In this document: positions 15,936-24,453 of the stretch, in pieces
Numbering within the stretch: position 1 is the first letter of the stretch
Layout of the letters: each line of letters opens with the position of its first letter
Origin: Gammaproteobacteria bacterium
GTDB taxonomy: Bacteria > Pseudomonadota > Gammaproteobacteria > Steroidobacterales > Woeseiaceae
Reading direction: 5' to 3'
NCBI GenBank assembly: GCA_024639825.1
Contig: JAHEGH010000004.1
Coordinates: 6,229-70,228, forward strand
DNA length: 64,000 bases
Made by a program: the position numbers and the translations under genes
The notes under the pieces: generated by a model
Seen by the model: only the letters and a program-made list of their open reading frames with translations
Told to the model about the DNA's origin: nothing
Database searches by the model: none

Positions 15936-16745
15936 TTGAGCATTGGCACGGCAGTCGTTACTGGCGGTGGTCACGGCATAGGCCGTGCACTCTGTCGGCG
16001 CCTGCATCGCGATGGCGCGACGGTGGTTGTCGTTGATGTAGATGCTGCAGCAGCAGCGACGGTGGCGGCCGAAGTCGGCGGCGTTGCGCGCGTCGTCGAT
16101 GTTGCAGATGAAGCGGCTCTAGCTGCACTTGTCGACGAAGTCGAGCGGGATATTGGAGTCATCGATTTCTTTGTTTCCAACGCGGGCGTCGGGTTCGGCG
16201 ACGGCGAAAGCGGTGCCATATCGGCCGAAGGCGGGCTCAACCCGATAGATGACCGTTGGGAGGCCTGCTGGCGCATCAACGTCATGGCACATGTCTACGC
16301 TGCTCGGGCCCTGGTGCCGCGGATGCTCGAGCGAGGCGGTGGTCACCTGGTTAGTGTTGCTTCAGCGGCCGGGCTTCTTAGCCAGATCGGCGATGCGGCA
16401 TACTCCGCTACCAAGCATGCGGCCGTGGCATTTGCCGAGTCGCTCGCGATCGACTATGGCCATCGTGGCATTAACGTGTCGGTCGTTTGCCCGCAGGCCG
16501 TCGCGACTCGCATGATCGGTATCGCGGACGACTCTGACACGCTCGACGGCGGTTTCGGCGGCAATGATGTCGACGGCATCATGCGAGCGGAAGATGTCGC
16601 CGACATCATTGTCGATAAGTCGCTTGATGGGCGCTTTCTTATTCTGACTCATCCGCAGGTGGCAACGTATTTTCAGCGCAAGGCGAATGATCACGACCGC
16701 TGGATAGGCGGCATGCAGAGATTTAGAGAGAAACTGCAGGGCTAG
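15936..16745 (+). CDS. Short-chain dehydrogenase/reductase (SDR)
   Basis: A 269-residue classical SDR. The NAD(P) motif TGGGHGIGRAL begins near residue 9; VVVDVD suggests NAD preference; NAG (SNAGVG) and the active-site SVASAAG...YSATKHA (Ser, Tyr, Lys) are all present. TTG is the only start that keeps the complete first strand. It begins 7 bases after the PuuB-like stop, so it is probably in the same operon and may oxidise or reduce an alcohol or aldehyde formed there. Its stop overlaps the stop of the convergent Blh-type gene. Confidence 0.85.
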   Translation: MSIGTAVVTGGGHGIGRALCRRLHRDGATVVVVDVDAAAAATVAAEVGGVARVVDVADEAALAALVDEVERDIGVIDFFVSNAGVGFGDGESGAISAEGGLNPIDDRWEACWRINVMAHVYAARALVPRMLERGGGHLVSVASAAGLLSQIGDAAYSATKHAAVAFAESLAIDYGHRGINVSVVCPQAVATRMIGIADDSDTLDGGFGGNDVDGIMRAEDVADIIVDKSLDGRFLILTHPQVATYFQRKANDHDRWIGGMQRFREKLQG

Positions 16746-17074
16746 GGCGAGCCGCTGGCCTGCCAGATCACCGACGACCGCTGGCCCGAACGGCAGTAGG
16801 CCAGTACATGTCCCGTGCTGGCTGCGACCGCGTTGCGAAAACTCTCCACGATGTCCATGGTAAGGCCGCTACGGTCGATGGGAATGAAGTGGAACGCTAT
16901 GCCATGCGCCTCACACGCGGCAGCGATTGCGTCAGCTGTTGGTTGGCCGAAATCCTCCCCATCCGGCCGGTTACAAATGACCGTTGTGAATCCATCGGCA
17001 GCGAGCGCGGCGATATCGGTTGCCTGAATCTGCGATGCGACCGCACAGGTTTCACTAAGACGATAGATGGCCAT
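16742..17074 (-). CDS. Blh-type beta-lactamase-hydrolase-like phosphatase/sulfurtransferase domain protein
   Basis: A 110-residue single-domain protein of the TIGR01244/DUF442 kind. The active-site loop is C94-R-S-G-Q-R99, like the CRSG.RS loop of this family, which resembles both cysteine phosphatases and rhodanese. In BigR-regulated operons this domain is fused or adjacent to a metallo-beta-lactamase-fold persulfide dioxygenase, and helps sulfide detoxification. Here it is a separate gene four bases after the MBL-fold gene, on the same strand. It begins at ATG 17074. Confidence 0.82.
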   Translation of the reverse strand: MAIYRLSETCAVASQIQATDIAALAADGFTTVICNRPDGEDFGQPTADAIAAACEAHGIAFHFIPIDRSGLTMDIVESFRNAVAASTGHVLAYCRSGQRSSVIWQASGSP

Positions 17075-17078
17075 TCAG

Positions 17079-17942
17079 TCAGACCGCGTCCAGAGGCAGC
17101 TTGAGGTAACGGATATTGTTGTCCTCGGGTTCCGGAAGCTGCCCGGCGCGCAGATTCACCTGCAAAGACGGGAGAATGAGCTTCGGCATGCCAAGTTGGC
17201 TGTCGCGCCCTTCTCGCATGGCAACAAACTCATCTCGGGATACCGTATCGTTGATATGGATGTTGTTCGCCCGCTGTTCGGCCACACTGGTCTCCCAGGC
17301 AAACACGTCGCGCCCCGGAGCCTTGTAGTCGTGGCACATAAATAATCTCGTGTTATCCGGAAGGGCCAGGATCTTCCGGATTGATTCATAAAGCTGGGGT
17401 GCACTGCCTCCCGGAAAATCGGTGCGGGCGCTGCCGAAGTCCGGCATGAACAGGGTGTCACCGACGAATGCCGCATCCCCGATAACGTAGGTGACGCAGG
17501 CAGGCGTGTGTCCGGGCGTGGCAATAACATACGCTTCGATGCTGCCGACCGAAAATGCGTCGGCGTCTGCGAACAGGTGCTCGAACTGGCTGCCATCGGT
17601 GGCAAGGTCCTTAAGATTGAAGACACCTTTGAAGGTTTTCTGTACGGCTGTGACGTCCTTACCGATGGCCGCCTTCCCGCCCAGCGTCTCGTGTATATAC
17701 GGTGCGGCGCTCAGGTGATCGGCATGGACATGTGTCTCGAGAATCCAGTCAACACCCAGCTTATTGTCCTCGACAAACGCAACGACTTCGTCCGCGGATG
17801 TCGTTGATGTCCGGCCCGACGCGGGATCAAAGTCGAGAACGGGGTCGACAACAGCGGCACGCCCGGTGGTCGGGTCGCTGACCACATAAGTCACCGTAAA
17901 GGTGGCTTCGTCGAAGAAAGCAGATACGTCAGGCTTGGTCAC
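17079..17942 (-). CDS. MBL-fold metallo-hydrolase, persulfide-dioxygenase/Blh-like
   Basis: A 287-residue metallo-beta-lactamase-fold protein. Metal motif HVHADH at residues 71-76, then a later ATPGHTP and a CHDYKAPGR segment, as in ETHE1/Blh-type persulfide dioxygenases and the glyoxalase II superfamily. The likely role is oxidation of glutathione persulfide to sulfite plus glutathione. Start is GTG at 17942; no ATG lies near, and the protein then begins MTKPDVSAFFDEATF. A consensus promoter and AT-rich palindromes lie just upstream, fitting a repressor-controlled sulfide-response unit. The next gene downstream is the Blh-type phosphatase. No BigR/ArsR repressor is in the window. Confidence 0.85.
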   Translation of the reverse strand: MTKPDVSAFFDEATFTVTYVVSDPTTGRAAVVDPVLDFDPASGRTSTTSADEVVAFVEDNKLGVDWILETHVHADHLSAAPYIHETLGGKAAIGKDVTAVQKTFKGVFNLKDLATDGSQFEHLFADADAFSVGSIEAYVIATPGHTPACVTYVIGDAAFVGDTLFMPDFGSARTDFPGGSAPQLYESIRKILALPDNTRLFMCHDYKAPGRDVFAWETSVAEQRANNIHINDTVSRDEFVAMREGRDSQLGMPKLILPSLQVNLRAGQLPEPEDNNIRYLKLPLDAV

Positions 17943-17960
17943 GATTCAAAACCAGATCAA

Positions 17961-17974
17961 TAAAAATATTTTTA
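17961..17974. promoter_or_regulatory. Perfect 14-bp AT palindrome, possible repressor site
   Basis: TAAAAATATTTTTA reads the same on both strands. It lies just downstream of the -10 box of the MBL-fold/Blh operon, where repressor binding would block transcription. BigR-type repressors of comparable operons bind AT-rich palindromes (established knowledge in outline). That this is such a site is inference. Confidence 0.45.
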
Positions 17975-17993
17975 TATTATAAAAGTCTAATAT
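17974..17993. promoter_or_regulatory. AT-rich inverted repeat over the -10 box of the persulfide operon
   Basis: ATATTA (17974-17979) and TAATAT (17988-17993) are a perfect inverted repeat with an 8-base spacer that covers the -10 hexamer. It is a second candidate operator next to the 14-bp palindrome. Confidence 0.4.
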
Positions 17994-18004
17994 ATGGCTG
18001 TCAA
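17976..18004 (-). promoter_or_regulatory. Consensus sigma-70 promoter of the MBL-fold/Blh operon
   Basis: On the minus strand TTGACA (18004-17999) is followed by exactly 17 bases and TATAAT (17981-17976), a full match to the sigma-70 consensus. A start of transcription near 17968 would give a leader of about 25 bases before the GTG start at 17942. Such a strong core promoter is usually held down by a repressor, in keeping with the palindromes around it. Confidence 0.75.
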
Positions 18005-18011
18005 TTTACGT

Positions 18012-19565
18012 TCAGGCCTTAACGAGTGCTTCGCGAATCTGGTCGATCTGCGGTCGAAGTTTGGGCGGTGCCTTGCCAAGGCAATGCTTGTCACGCGGAC
18101 AGTTTGAACTGCGCTGACAGATGATCGTCGCATCTTTCGATGATCCTTCTCCAATCCAGCCGATGTTGAGGATTTTGGCAATACTCTCCAGCTGCTTGCG
18201 TGCCTCTGTCGGAACCGGTGCCGTTCCGCCACCGCGGTTACAGCTGTCCTCAATCATGTCGATCGTATCGTTCGGATCGATGTTCTGGGCTTTTAGAGCC
18301 GGCGCCAGGTCCACGCCAGCGCACAGGACATGTGGGTTACCGGCGGCGTCCTTGCTGCGGATCGACTCACAGCAATAAAGTCGTTTGTCGTCGCCCGAGC
18401 GCAGCACTGATATCTGTGCCGACGGTTTGTTCGAGCGCGAGTTAAGCATGCGAAATACAGCCCAGTGCTGGCACGGATCCGAAACGAGACGCATGTTGCC
18501 CCAGGGTAGTGGGATGCCATTGCCCCGATACACGGCGCGCAGGTTGCCCGGCGGGTAAGCGTCAAAGTAATGCCAGAACGGGTAGGGTGACACGCTCGAC
18601 ATGCGGCGCATCACCAGCGTGTTGGTCAGCTCGGCCTTGTCGCCTGAGTTAATCGCGTAGGAATTTCGCGCAAGAAACTGTCGAAACGGTGTCTTTGGTG
18701 CGAGCAGGGCTGCGGCGAAATAACTGCACTCGAAGTCGCGCCACGCGTACAGAATATCCTTGGCATCGACATTCAATGAATCGGAGTCGTGCCGGCGTCC
18801 GGCAACCTGGCCACCAGATACCTGCGGCGCGCGTGCGCCGTCGCCATCATGGAGCACCTTGTGCGCTATCTGGTTGGCGAGGTCGAATTTAAGCCGCGAC
18901 GGATTGTTTTCGAGGATACGGTTCAGATAAACCTTGTTGGGTGCGTCGTAGAACGAGCGAACCAGCGTGCTCAATGGTCGATCGTCGTCGCCCTTGTCCT
19001 TGAATGCCGAGTTGTCGAACCACTGAATTTCAAGGCCCAGCTCCTTGGCGATTGCAAAAACGTCGTCAACCCGCATCGGGAAATGCTTGCGGCCGACGCG
19101 CTCGGCCGCACGTTCGATATCCGGGAAGCGGTTCTGGTTTTGTTCCTGGTGCGCGCGAATAAGCAGATGCGCGAACTGCCGCCCGGTTGTTCCCGTCTGT
19201 GCGAGAAGCTCAGGAATCGCAAGCTGCAGCAACGACTCTGAAAACAGGAAGCCGGGCTCCAGGGGCATGCCGCTGACGGCCGCGGAGGGGGCCAGGTCAA
19301 TGGCCTCTTCGTCGAGCGACTCATCGAAGAACCAATGGGTGTCCTTCTGAAAGATTTCCGCGATTATCTCGAGCAGTCGCTCTGACGGAACGCGTTTGCC
19401 GTTCTCGATCATCGACAGGTAGGACACCGAAGGACCGGCCTCCGCATCTATCTGTACGCAGCGTACCGAGAGGTCTTCAAGTGTTAAGCGATTCCGTTTC
19501 CTCAGGCTCTTTATCTTGGTGCCGAGGAAGTGGGCCTTGCGGCGGATGCCTTGATGAACAGTCAT
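18012..19565 (-). CDS. XRE-family transcriptional regulator with large effector domain (RamB/ScfR-like, DUF3612-like)
   Basis: A 517-residue protein. Residues about 15-75 form a helix-turn-helix (IKSLRKRNRLTLEDLS ... SYLSMIENGKRVPS). The long remainder fits regulators of acyl-CoA, propionate and glyoxylate metabolism (RamB, ScfR, DUF3612 proteins). The C-terminus is Cys-rich, with a C-x5-C-x5-C cluster (CQRSSNCPRDKHC), which suggests metal or redox sensing. It is divergent from malate synthase G. Three copies of TGTNAAATTN at 14-bp spacing begin 14 bases before its ATG, so it probably controls itself; the same triplet precedes isocitrate lyase. A role in glyoxylate-shunt control is a strong inference. 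Confidence 0.82.
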   Translation of the reverse strand: MTVHQGIRRKAHFLGTKIKSLRKRNRLTLEDLSVRCVQIDAEAGPSVSYLSMIENGKRVPSERLLEIIAEIFQKDTHWFFDESLDEEAIDLAPSAAVSGMPLEPGFLFSESLLQLAIPELLAQTGTTGRQFAHLLIRAHQEQNQNRFPDIERAAERVGRKHFPMRVDDVFAIAKELGLEIQWFDNSAFKDKGDDDRPLSTLVRSFYDAPNKVYLNRILENNPSRLKFDLANQIAHKVLHDGDGARAPQVSGGQVAGRRHDSDSLNVDAKDILYAWRDFECSYFAAALLAPKTPFRQFLARNSYAINSGDKAELTNTLVMRRMSSVSPYPFWHYFDAYPPGNLRAVYRGNGIPLPWGNMRLVSDPCQHWAVFRMLNSRSNKPSAQISVLRSGDDKRLYCCESIRSKDAAGNPHVLCAGVDLAPALKAQNIDPNDTIDMIEDSCNRGGGTAPVPTEARKQLESIAKILNIGWIGEGSSKDATIICQRSSNCPRDKHCLGKAPPKLRPQIDQIREALVKA

Positions 19566-19578
19566 GATTTACACCGTT

Positions 19579-19616
19579 TGTTAAATTAACTGTGTCAAAT
19601 TTCAATTGTGAAATTT
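19579..19616. promoter_or_regulatory. Three phased operator repeats before the XRE regulator / malate synthase
   Basis: TGTTAAATTA (19579), TGTCAAATTT (19593) and TGTGAAATTT (19607) are direct repeats with exact 14-bp spacing. They end about 98 bases before the malate synthase start and begin 14 bases before the regulator start. The same arrangement occurs at 24338-24375 before isocitrate lyase. Likely binding site of the adjacent XRE regulator. Confidence 0.65.
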
Positions 19617-19655
19617 AGCATGCATGGCGGTAGTATAGCCAATTGGCCCACGCGG

Positions 19656-19685
19656 TTGACAGAGGTTCACCTTAAAGGCGGTAAT
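19656..19685 (+). promoter_or_regulatory. Possible promoter of malate synthase G
   Basis: TTGACA (19656-19661) is followed after 18 bases by GGTAAT (19680-19685), four of six matches to a -10 box. It lies 29 bases before the malate synthase ATG and 40 bases after the operator repeats. Confidence 0.35.
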
Positions 19686-19714
19686 GCGCATGCAGTCCTC
19701 CACGGTTCAAGATC

Positions 19715-21907
19715 ATGAGTAGTGAAGAAAGCAGAAACACCTGCACGCTGACGATTTCCCCGATATTCGGGCAGTTCATTGATGATGAACTCCTGCCGGC
19801 CATCGGCATCGGGCCGGACACGTTCTGGCCTCGGCTCGAAGCAATCATTGATGACCTGAGTCCGCTGAATCGAACGCTGCTCGACAAGCGCCAGGAGATT
19901 CAAAAGAGCATTGATGCCTGGCACATAGCCAGGCGTGGAGATGCCTGGAGTCATTCCGAGTATCTGGATTTCCTGAAGGAAATCGGCTATCTCGTCCCCG
20001 AGGGCGAGCCATTCTCTGTCGAAACCGAGAATGTCGACAAGGAAATCGCCGAGGTGGCAGGTCCGCAACTTGTCGTCCCGGTGTCGAACCCACGGTTTGC
20101 GATTAATGCAGCCAACGCACGCTGGGGAAGTTTGTACGACGCGCTGTACGGTACAGACGCAATTAGCGACGATAACGGGCAGGAACGCTCGGACTCGTAT
20201 AATCCCGCGCGCGGCGCAGCGGTTATTCGTGTCGCAACGGAGTTTCTTGATGCCACGCTACCCCTCGACGGCATCAGTCATGCGGATGTCAGTGCATACG
20301 GCCTGGATCGCACCGATGACGGTGATGTGTTTGTTGCGTCGCTGGCGCACGGTGAGGCAATCGGTCTAATCGATCCGTCCCAATACGCGGGCCACCAGGG
20401 TGACGGCGGGCGATGCCGTTACCTGTTTCGGAATAATGGTCTGCATATCGAGATGCTCATCGACCCGGCGCACCCGATTGGCAAAGACGCCACGGCGAAC
20501 CTCGCGGATGTCATCCTCGAGTCGGCGGTAACTACGATTCAGGACTGTGAGGACTCGGTCGCGGCCGTCGATGCTGAAGACAAGGTGGGTGTCTATCGCA
20601 ACTGGCTGGGGTTGATGCAGGCAGACCTCGAGGCGACCTTCGACAAGGGCGGCAAGAAAATGACGCGTTCGCTCAAACAGGATCGTGTCTATGTTGACCC
20701 ACATGGCGAGACCTTAGCCCTAAGCGGCCGCAGCCTGATGCTCGTCCGCAACGTCGGTCACCTGATGACGACCGATGCAGTGCTGGATAGCGAAGGCAAC
20801 CAGGTCTTTGAAGGTATTCTGGACGCGGTGGTCACCACAGCATGTGCGATGACGGATCGTCGTCGCGATGGTATGCAGCCTAACAGCCGTACTGGCAGTA
20901 TTTACATTGTTAAACCGAAAATGCATGGCCCGCATGAAGTCGCCTTCACCGACATACTGTTCGGTCGCGTCGAAGAACTCTTTCGGCTGGAACCCAATAC
21001 GCTTAAGGTCGGCGTAATGGATGAAGAGCGACGCACAACCGTCAATCTCGCGGAATGCATTCGCGCTGTGCGTAAACGAATCGTATTCATCAACACGGGT
21101 TTCCTCGACCGGACGGGCGACGAGATCTTTACAAGTACGCAGGCTGGCACGGTGTTTCGAAAAGATACCATTAAGAACCAGCCGTGGATTCTTGCGTATG
21201 AGAATCGCAATGTTGATGTCGGCATCGCCTGTGGCCTGCCTGGCCGGGGACAGATCGGCAAAGGAATGTGGGCGATGCCGGACGAGATGCGGGGAATGCT
21301 GGATACCAAGCAGGCGCATCCGGAGGCGGGTGCGAACTGTGCCTGGGTGCCGTCACCCACGGCCGCGACGCTACATGCGACGCACTATCATGCGGTTGAT
21401 GTACGTGCTCGCCAGAAAGAGCTCGCGAAGCGCGCGATGGCCAGTCTCGATGACATCCTGACGCCGCCACTGGCCGATCTCAGTGACCTGACGGCGGAGG
21501 AAATTCAGGCCGAGCTCGACAATAACGCACAGGGAATCCTGGGCTACGTGGTGCGCTGGATCGATCAGGGCGTCGGTTGTTCGAAAGTACCCGATATCAA
21601 CGATGTGGGTCTCATGGAAGATCGTGCCACGCTGCGTATCTCCAGCCAGCATATGGCGAACTGGTTACTGCATGGCGTGGTCACAAAAGAGCATGTTCTG
21701 GAGACTTTTATGCGCATGGCGAAAGTCGTCGACAGGCAGAATGAGGGTGATGCATCATACGGGCGTATGAGTGACGACTATGCCACAAGCATCGCTTTCC
21801 AGGCCGCGTGCGCATTGGTGTTCGAGGGGTGCGACCAGCCCAGCGGTTATACCGAACCCTTGCTGCACCAGTATCGGCGGCAAAAGAAAGCTGAGCTTGC
21901 GGATTGA
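19715..21907 (+). CDS. glcB: Malate synthase G
   Basis: A 730-residue protein, the usual length of malate synthase G (E. coli GlcB 723). Recognisable blocks are the [20 protein letters not shown] stretch, the [13 protein letters not shown] stretch and the [12 protein letters not shown] segment. The enzyme condenses glyoxylate with acetyl-CoA to malate, the second step of the glyoxylate shunt, in the cytoplasm. Start ATG at 19715; the ribosome site is weak. It is divergent from the XRE regulator with a shared control region, and isocitrate lyase, the first shunt enzyme, is 2.5 kb downstream beyond modABC. Confidence 0.97.
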   Translation: MSSEESRNTCTLTISPIFGQFIDDELLPAIGIGPDTFWPRLEAIIDDLSPLNRTLLDKRQEIQKSIDAWHIARRGDAWSHSEYLDFLKEIGYLVPEGEPFSVETENVDKEIAEVAGPQLVVPVSNPRFAINAANARWGSLYDALYGTDAISDDNGQERSDSYNPARGAAVIRVATEFLDATLPLDGISHADVSAYGLDRTDDGDVFVASLAHGEAIGLIDPSQYAGHQGDGGRCRYLFRNNGLHIEMLIDPAHPIGKDATANLADVILESAVTTIQDCEDSVAAVDAEDKVGVYRNWLGLMQADLEATFDKGGKKMTRSLKQDRVYVDPHGETLALSGRSLMLVRNVGHLMTTDAVLDSEGNQVFEGILDAVVTTACAMTDRRRDGMQPNSRTGSIYIVKPKMHGPHEVAFTDILFGRVEELFRLEPNTLKVGVMDEERRTTVNLAECIRAVRKRIVFINTGFLDRTGDEIFTSTQAGTVFRKDTIKNQPWILAYENRNVDVGIACGLPGRGQIGKGMWAMPDEMRGMLDTKQAHPEAGANCAWVPSPTAATLHATHYHAVDVRARQKELAKRAMASLDDILTPPLADLSDLTAEEIQAELDNNAQGILGYVVRWIDQGVGCSKVPDINDVGLMEDRATLRISSQHMANWLLHGVVTKEHVLETFMRMAKVVDRQNEGDASYGRMSDDYATSIAFQAACALVFEGCDQPSGYTEPLLHQYRRQKKAELAD

Positions 21908-21919
21908 CCCAGGCCGCCC

Positions 21920-22663
21920 TTGCGCGCTCGCGCATTCATAATGAGCCTTGCACTGGTCTCCGGACCGGTGCTGGCTGCGGACACCATCACGGTCGCTGTC
22001 GCCAGTAACTTCTCAAGGCCTGCGGCCGAGCTTGCGGCGGGATTCACGACCGAAACCGGCGTTATTGTTCGCATTAGCAATGGATCGACGGGAAAACTGT
22101 ACGCACAGATCGTGAATGGCGCGCCGTTCGACGTTTTTCTCGCTGCCGATGCCGAACGCCCAAAACGGCTTCAGGAGTCCGGGTATGCTGTTGGCGAAAC
22201 CCGGTTCACGTACGCGCAAGGCGCCCTGGTGCTTTGGTCACGTGATGCAAAAGACTGTCTTGCTGCGCTGGCGGACGAAGACAGTGGGCGCGTCGCTTTG
22301 GCGAATCCGCAAACGGCTCCGTACGGCAAGGCCGCGGTCGAGTTTCTTGAGGCCGAGGGCGACTGGGAATCGATGTCCGCGCGGGCAGTGTACGGTGAAA
22401 ATGTTAACCAGACGTTGCAGTTCGTCGCGACTGGAAATGCGGTTGTCGGTTTCATAGCGAAGTCGCAACTCGGGGCGCCGCAGCTGCCTGAGCCAGGGTG
22501 TGTGTGGGAGGTGCCGGTCTCTTCATACACCAAGATTGAGCAGCAGGCAGTGCTGCTGGAGCACGCGGCGAGCAACGACAACGCGCGACGCTTTCTTATG
22601 TATCTGCGTTCCGACGATGCACGTGACATCATGAGTCGTCACGGCTACGGGGTTTTGCAGTGA
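21920..22663 (+). CDS. modA: Molybdate ABC transporter, periplasmic binding protein
   Basis: A 247-residue protein with a signal peptide (cleavage near VLAAD). The mature N-terminus VAVASNFSRPAAELA and the SNGSTGKLYAQI segment supply the oxyanion-binding loops of ModA. PFDVFLAAD and GYAVGETRFTYAQGALVLWS are typical of the family. It delivers molybdate (or tungstate) to ModBC. The start is TTG at 21920, 12 bases after the malate synthase stop; no better start precedes the signal peptide. It is the first gene of a modABC operon whose members overlap by four bases. Confidence 0.92.
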   Translation: MRARAFIMSLALVSGPVLAADTITVAVASNFSRPAAELAAGFTTETGVIVRISNGSTGKLYAQIVNGAPFDVFLAADAERPKRLQESGYAVGETRFTYAQGALVLWSRDAKDCLAALADEDSGRVALANPQTAPYGKAAVEFLEAEGDWESMSARAVYGENVNQTLQFVATGNAVVGFIAKSQLGAPQLPEPGCVWEVPVSSYTKIEQQAVLLEHAASNDNARRFLMYLRSDDARDIMSRHGYGVLQ

Positions 22664-23325
22664 GCGCTTTCCAGCCAATGTGGTTGTCGCTTCAGCTTGC
22701 GACGTTTACGACGGCGATCCTGATCCTGATCGGAACCCCCATTGCGTGGTGGTTGTCCCAGACAAGAGTGCGATGGAAACCGGCGGTACAGGCTGTTGTC
22801 GCGATGCCGATCGTGTTACCGCCAACCGTGCTCGGCTTCTATTTGCTCATACTTCTCGGTCCGGACGGCGCAATTGGCAGCTGGTGGGTGCAGCTGACCG
22901 GAAATGCATTGACGTTCTCATTCACCGGGCTCGTTATTGCGTCTTGTGTCTATAGCCTGCCATTCGCTGTGCAGCCAATACAGAACGCATTCGAATCACT
23001 TCCGCGACAGTACATGGAGCGCGCTCGGACACTCGGCGCGTCGCGCCTCGACGCGTTCTTCTCCGTCGTGGTGCCATTGTCGGTGCGTGGTTTTGTCAGC
23101 GGGATCGTGCTGAGCTTTGCGCATACGCTCGGAGAGTTTGGTGTCGTGCTCATGGTCGGCGGCAATATCCCGGGCGAGACTCGGGTTGTTTCGATCGCGA
23201 TCTACGATCATGTCGAGTCACTCAACTACGCGGCGGCACATCGCATGTCCGTGGTTCTGATCGGTTTCGCGTTCGTCGTCCTGGCAACAATGTTCGTGTT
23301 GAACCGTCGCTGGGGTGATCGATGA
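22660..23325 (+). CDS. modB: Molybdate ABC transporter permease
   Basis: A 221-residue membrane protein with about five transmembrane segments and the EAA loop (YMERARTLGASRLDAFFSVVVPLS) that docks on the ATPase. ModB forms the molybdate channel in the inner membrane. Its GTG start overlaps the modA stop (GTGA), a sign of translational coupling. The modC start overlaps its own stop in the same way. Confidence 0.93.
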   Translation: MSAFQPMWLSLQLATFTTAILILIGTPIAWWLSQTRVRWKPAVQAVVAMPIVLPPTVLGFYLLILLGPDGAIGSWWVQLTGNALTFSFTGLVIASCVYSLPFAVQPIQNAFESLPRQYMERARTLGASRLDAFFSVVVPLSVRGFVSGIVLSFAHTLGEFGVVLMVGGNIPGETRVVSIAIYDHVESLNYAAAHRMSVVLIGFAFVVLATMFVLNRRWGDR

Positions 23326-24326
23326 TCCATCTCCGGCACAAGCTAATGAGGGAAAGCTTCGAGCTCGATGTCGACGTTGAGGTGCCCAATACCGGAATAA
23401 CCGGCGTCTTCGGTGAGTCAGGATCCGGGAAGACAACGCTCTTGAGGTGCATCGCCGGATTGGAGCAGGAAGATGGTCTTCCCGTTCACAAGCGAAACGT
23501 GGGCTATGTTTTCCAGGACCCCACGCTGTTTCCCCACCTGACCGTGCGCGGCAACATCGAGTATGGCGCGCGACGTGCTACCACCCACAGGGTGGATAGT
23601 GCGCCTGTCGTGGACATGCTAGGCATTGGCAGCCTGCTGGATCGCAGGCCGGATTCTCTGTCCGGGGGCGAAGCACAGCGAGTCGCGATTGCCGCGGCTC
23701 TGCTGCGCTCTCCGGATATTGTGCTGATGGATGAGCCGCTGGCCTCGCTCGATCGCCGCCGTAAAGACGAGTTACTGCCGTACTTCGATCGCCTGCATGA
23801 CGAGCTGGCCGTGCCCGTTATCTACGTTAGTCACGATATCGATGAGATCAGCCGACTCTGTGATCACCTGATTCTTCTCGAAGACGGCAAGGTTTCGGCC
23901 TGCGGTGATCTGTTTGATGTGGTCTCGCGCGTCGACGTGCCGATGTTGTCCGGACAGAATGCGGGTGTGGTGCTTTGGGCGACGCCTGTTAGTCACGAGG
24001 ACGGGCTGACGAGGTTCGACTTCGGAGATGGTGAGATTTGGGCGCCTGGTGAGTTTGCGGTGGGGCGGAAGCCAATGCGTCTTCGCGTAGCGGCAAGCGA
24101 CGTGAGTATCGCTCGCGAGCGACCGGCGCAGACAACGATACAGAACGTAATTCGAGCAACGATTGAGGCGGTGCATGGTGTTAATGCTGCGACGGCGCTC
24201 GTTCGCCTTGGCATTGGCAATCAGGACCTGCTTGCACAGGTGACCAACCGATCGGTCCGACGCCTCGGTCTGGTGCCCGGGGACCGCGTGTTCGCCCAGG
24301 TCAAGTCGGTGACCGTCCGCCATTAG
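23322..24326 (+). CDS. modC: Molybdate ABC transporter ATP-binding protein
   Basis: A 334-residue protein. Walker A GESGSGKTT at residues 31-39, ABC signature LSGGEAQR near 113, Walker B LMDEP near 131, and a C-terminal TOBE/Mop domain (about 265-330) that binds oxyanion. It powers molybdate import by ModAB. ATG start overlaps the modB stop. The 3' end is followed after 11 bases by the operator repeats of isocitrate lyase. No modE gene is nearby. Confidence 0.94.
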   Translation: MIHLRHKLMRESFELDVDVEVPNTGITGVFGESGSGKTTLLRCIAGLEQEDGLPVHKRNVGYVFQDPTLFPHLTVRGNIEYGARRATTHRVDSAPVVDMLGIGSLLDRRPDSLSGGEAQRVAIAAALLRSPDIVLMDEPLASLDRRRKDELLPYFDRLHDELAVPVIYVSHDIDEISRLCDHLILLEDGKVSACGDLFDVVSRVDVPMLSGQNAGVVLWATPVSHEDGLTRFDFGDGEIWAPGEFAVGRKPMRLRVAASDVSIARERPAQTTIQNVIRATIEAVHGVNAATALVRLGIGNQDLLAQVTNRSVRRLGLVPGDRVFAQVKSVTVRH

Positions 24327-24337
24327 AGCCGCCGCCG

Positions 24338-24375
24338 TGTGAAATTCACATTGTCAAATTTTTTTTGTGAAATTT
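24338..24375. promoter_or_regulatory. Three phased operator repeats before isocitrate lyase
   Basis: TGTGAAATTC (24338), TGTCAAATTT (24352) and TGTGAAATTT (24366) recur at exact 14-bp intervals. The last copy continues as CGCAT, much as the copy at 19607 continues as AGCAT. They match the triplet upstream of the XRE regulator and malate synthase. They lie 79 bases before the aceA start, near where a promoter would be expected. Confidence 0.65.
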
Positions 24376-24403
24376 CGCATTTATCAGGCGTAAACTAAGC
24401 GTA

Positions 24404-24424
24404 GCAGGCATGATTTTGGCCTGC
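24404..24424 (+). other. Hairpin in the isocitrate lyase leader
   Basis: GCAGGC (24404-24409) pairs with GCCTGC (24419-24424) around a 9-base loop, 29 bases before the start codon. It may be part of the 5' untranslated region; no T-run follows, so it is not a terminator. Confidence 0.3.
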
Positions 24425-24453
24425 AAAACAGCTTTTAGACACGAGGAATTGTC

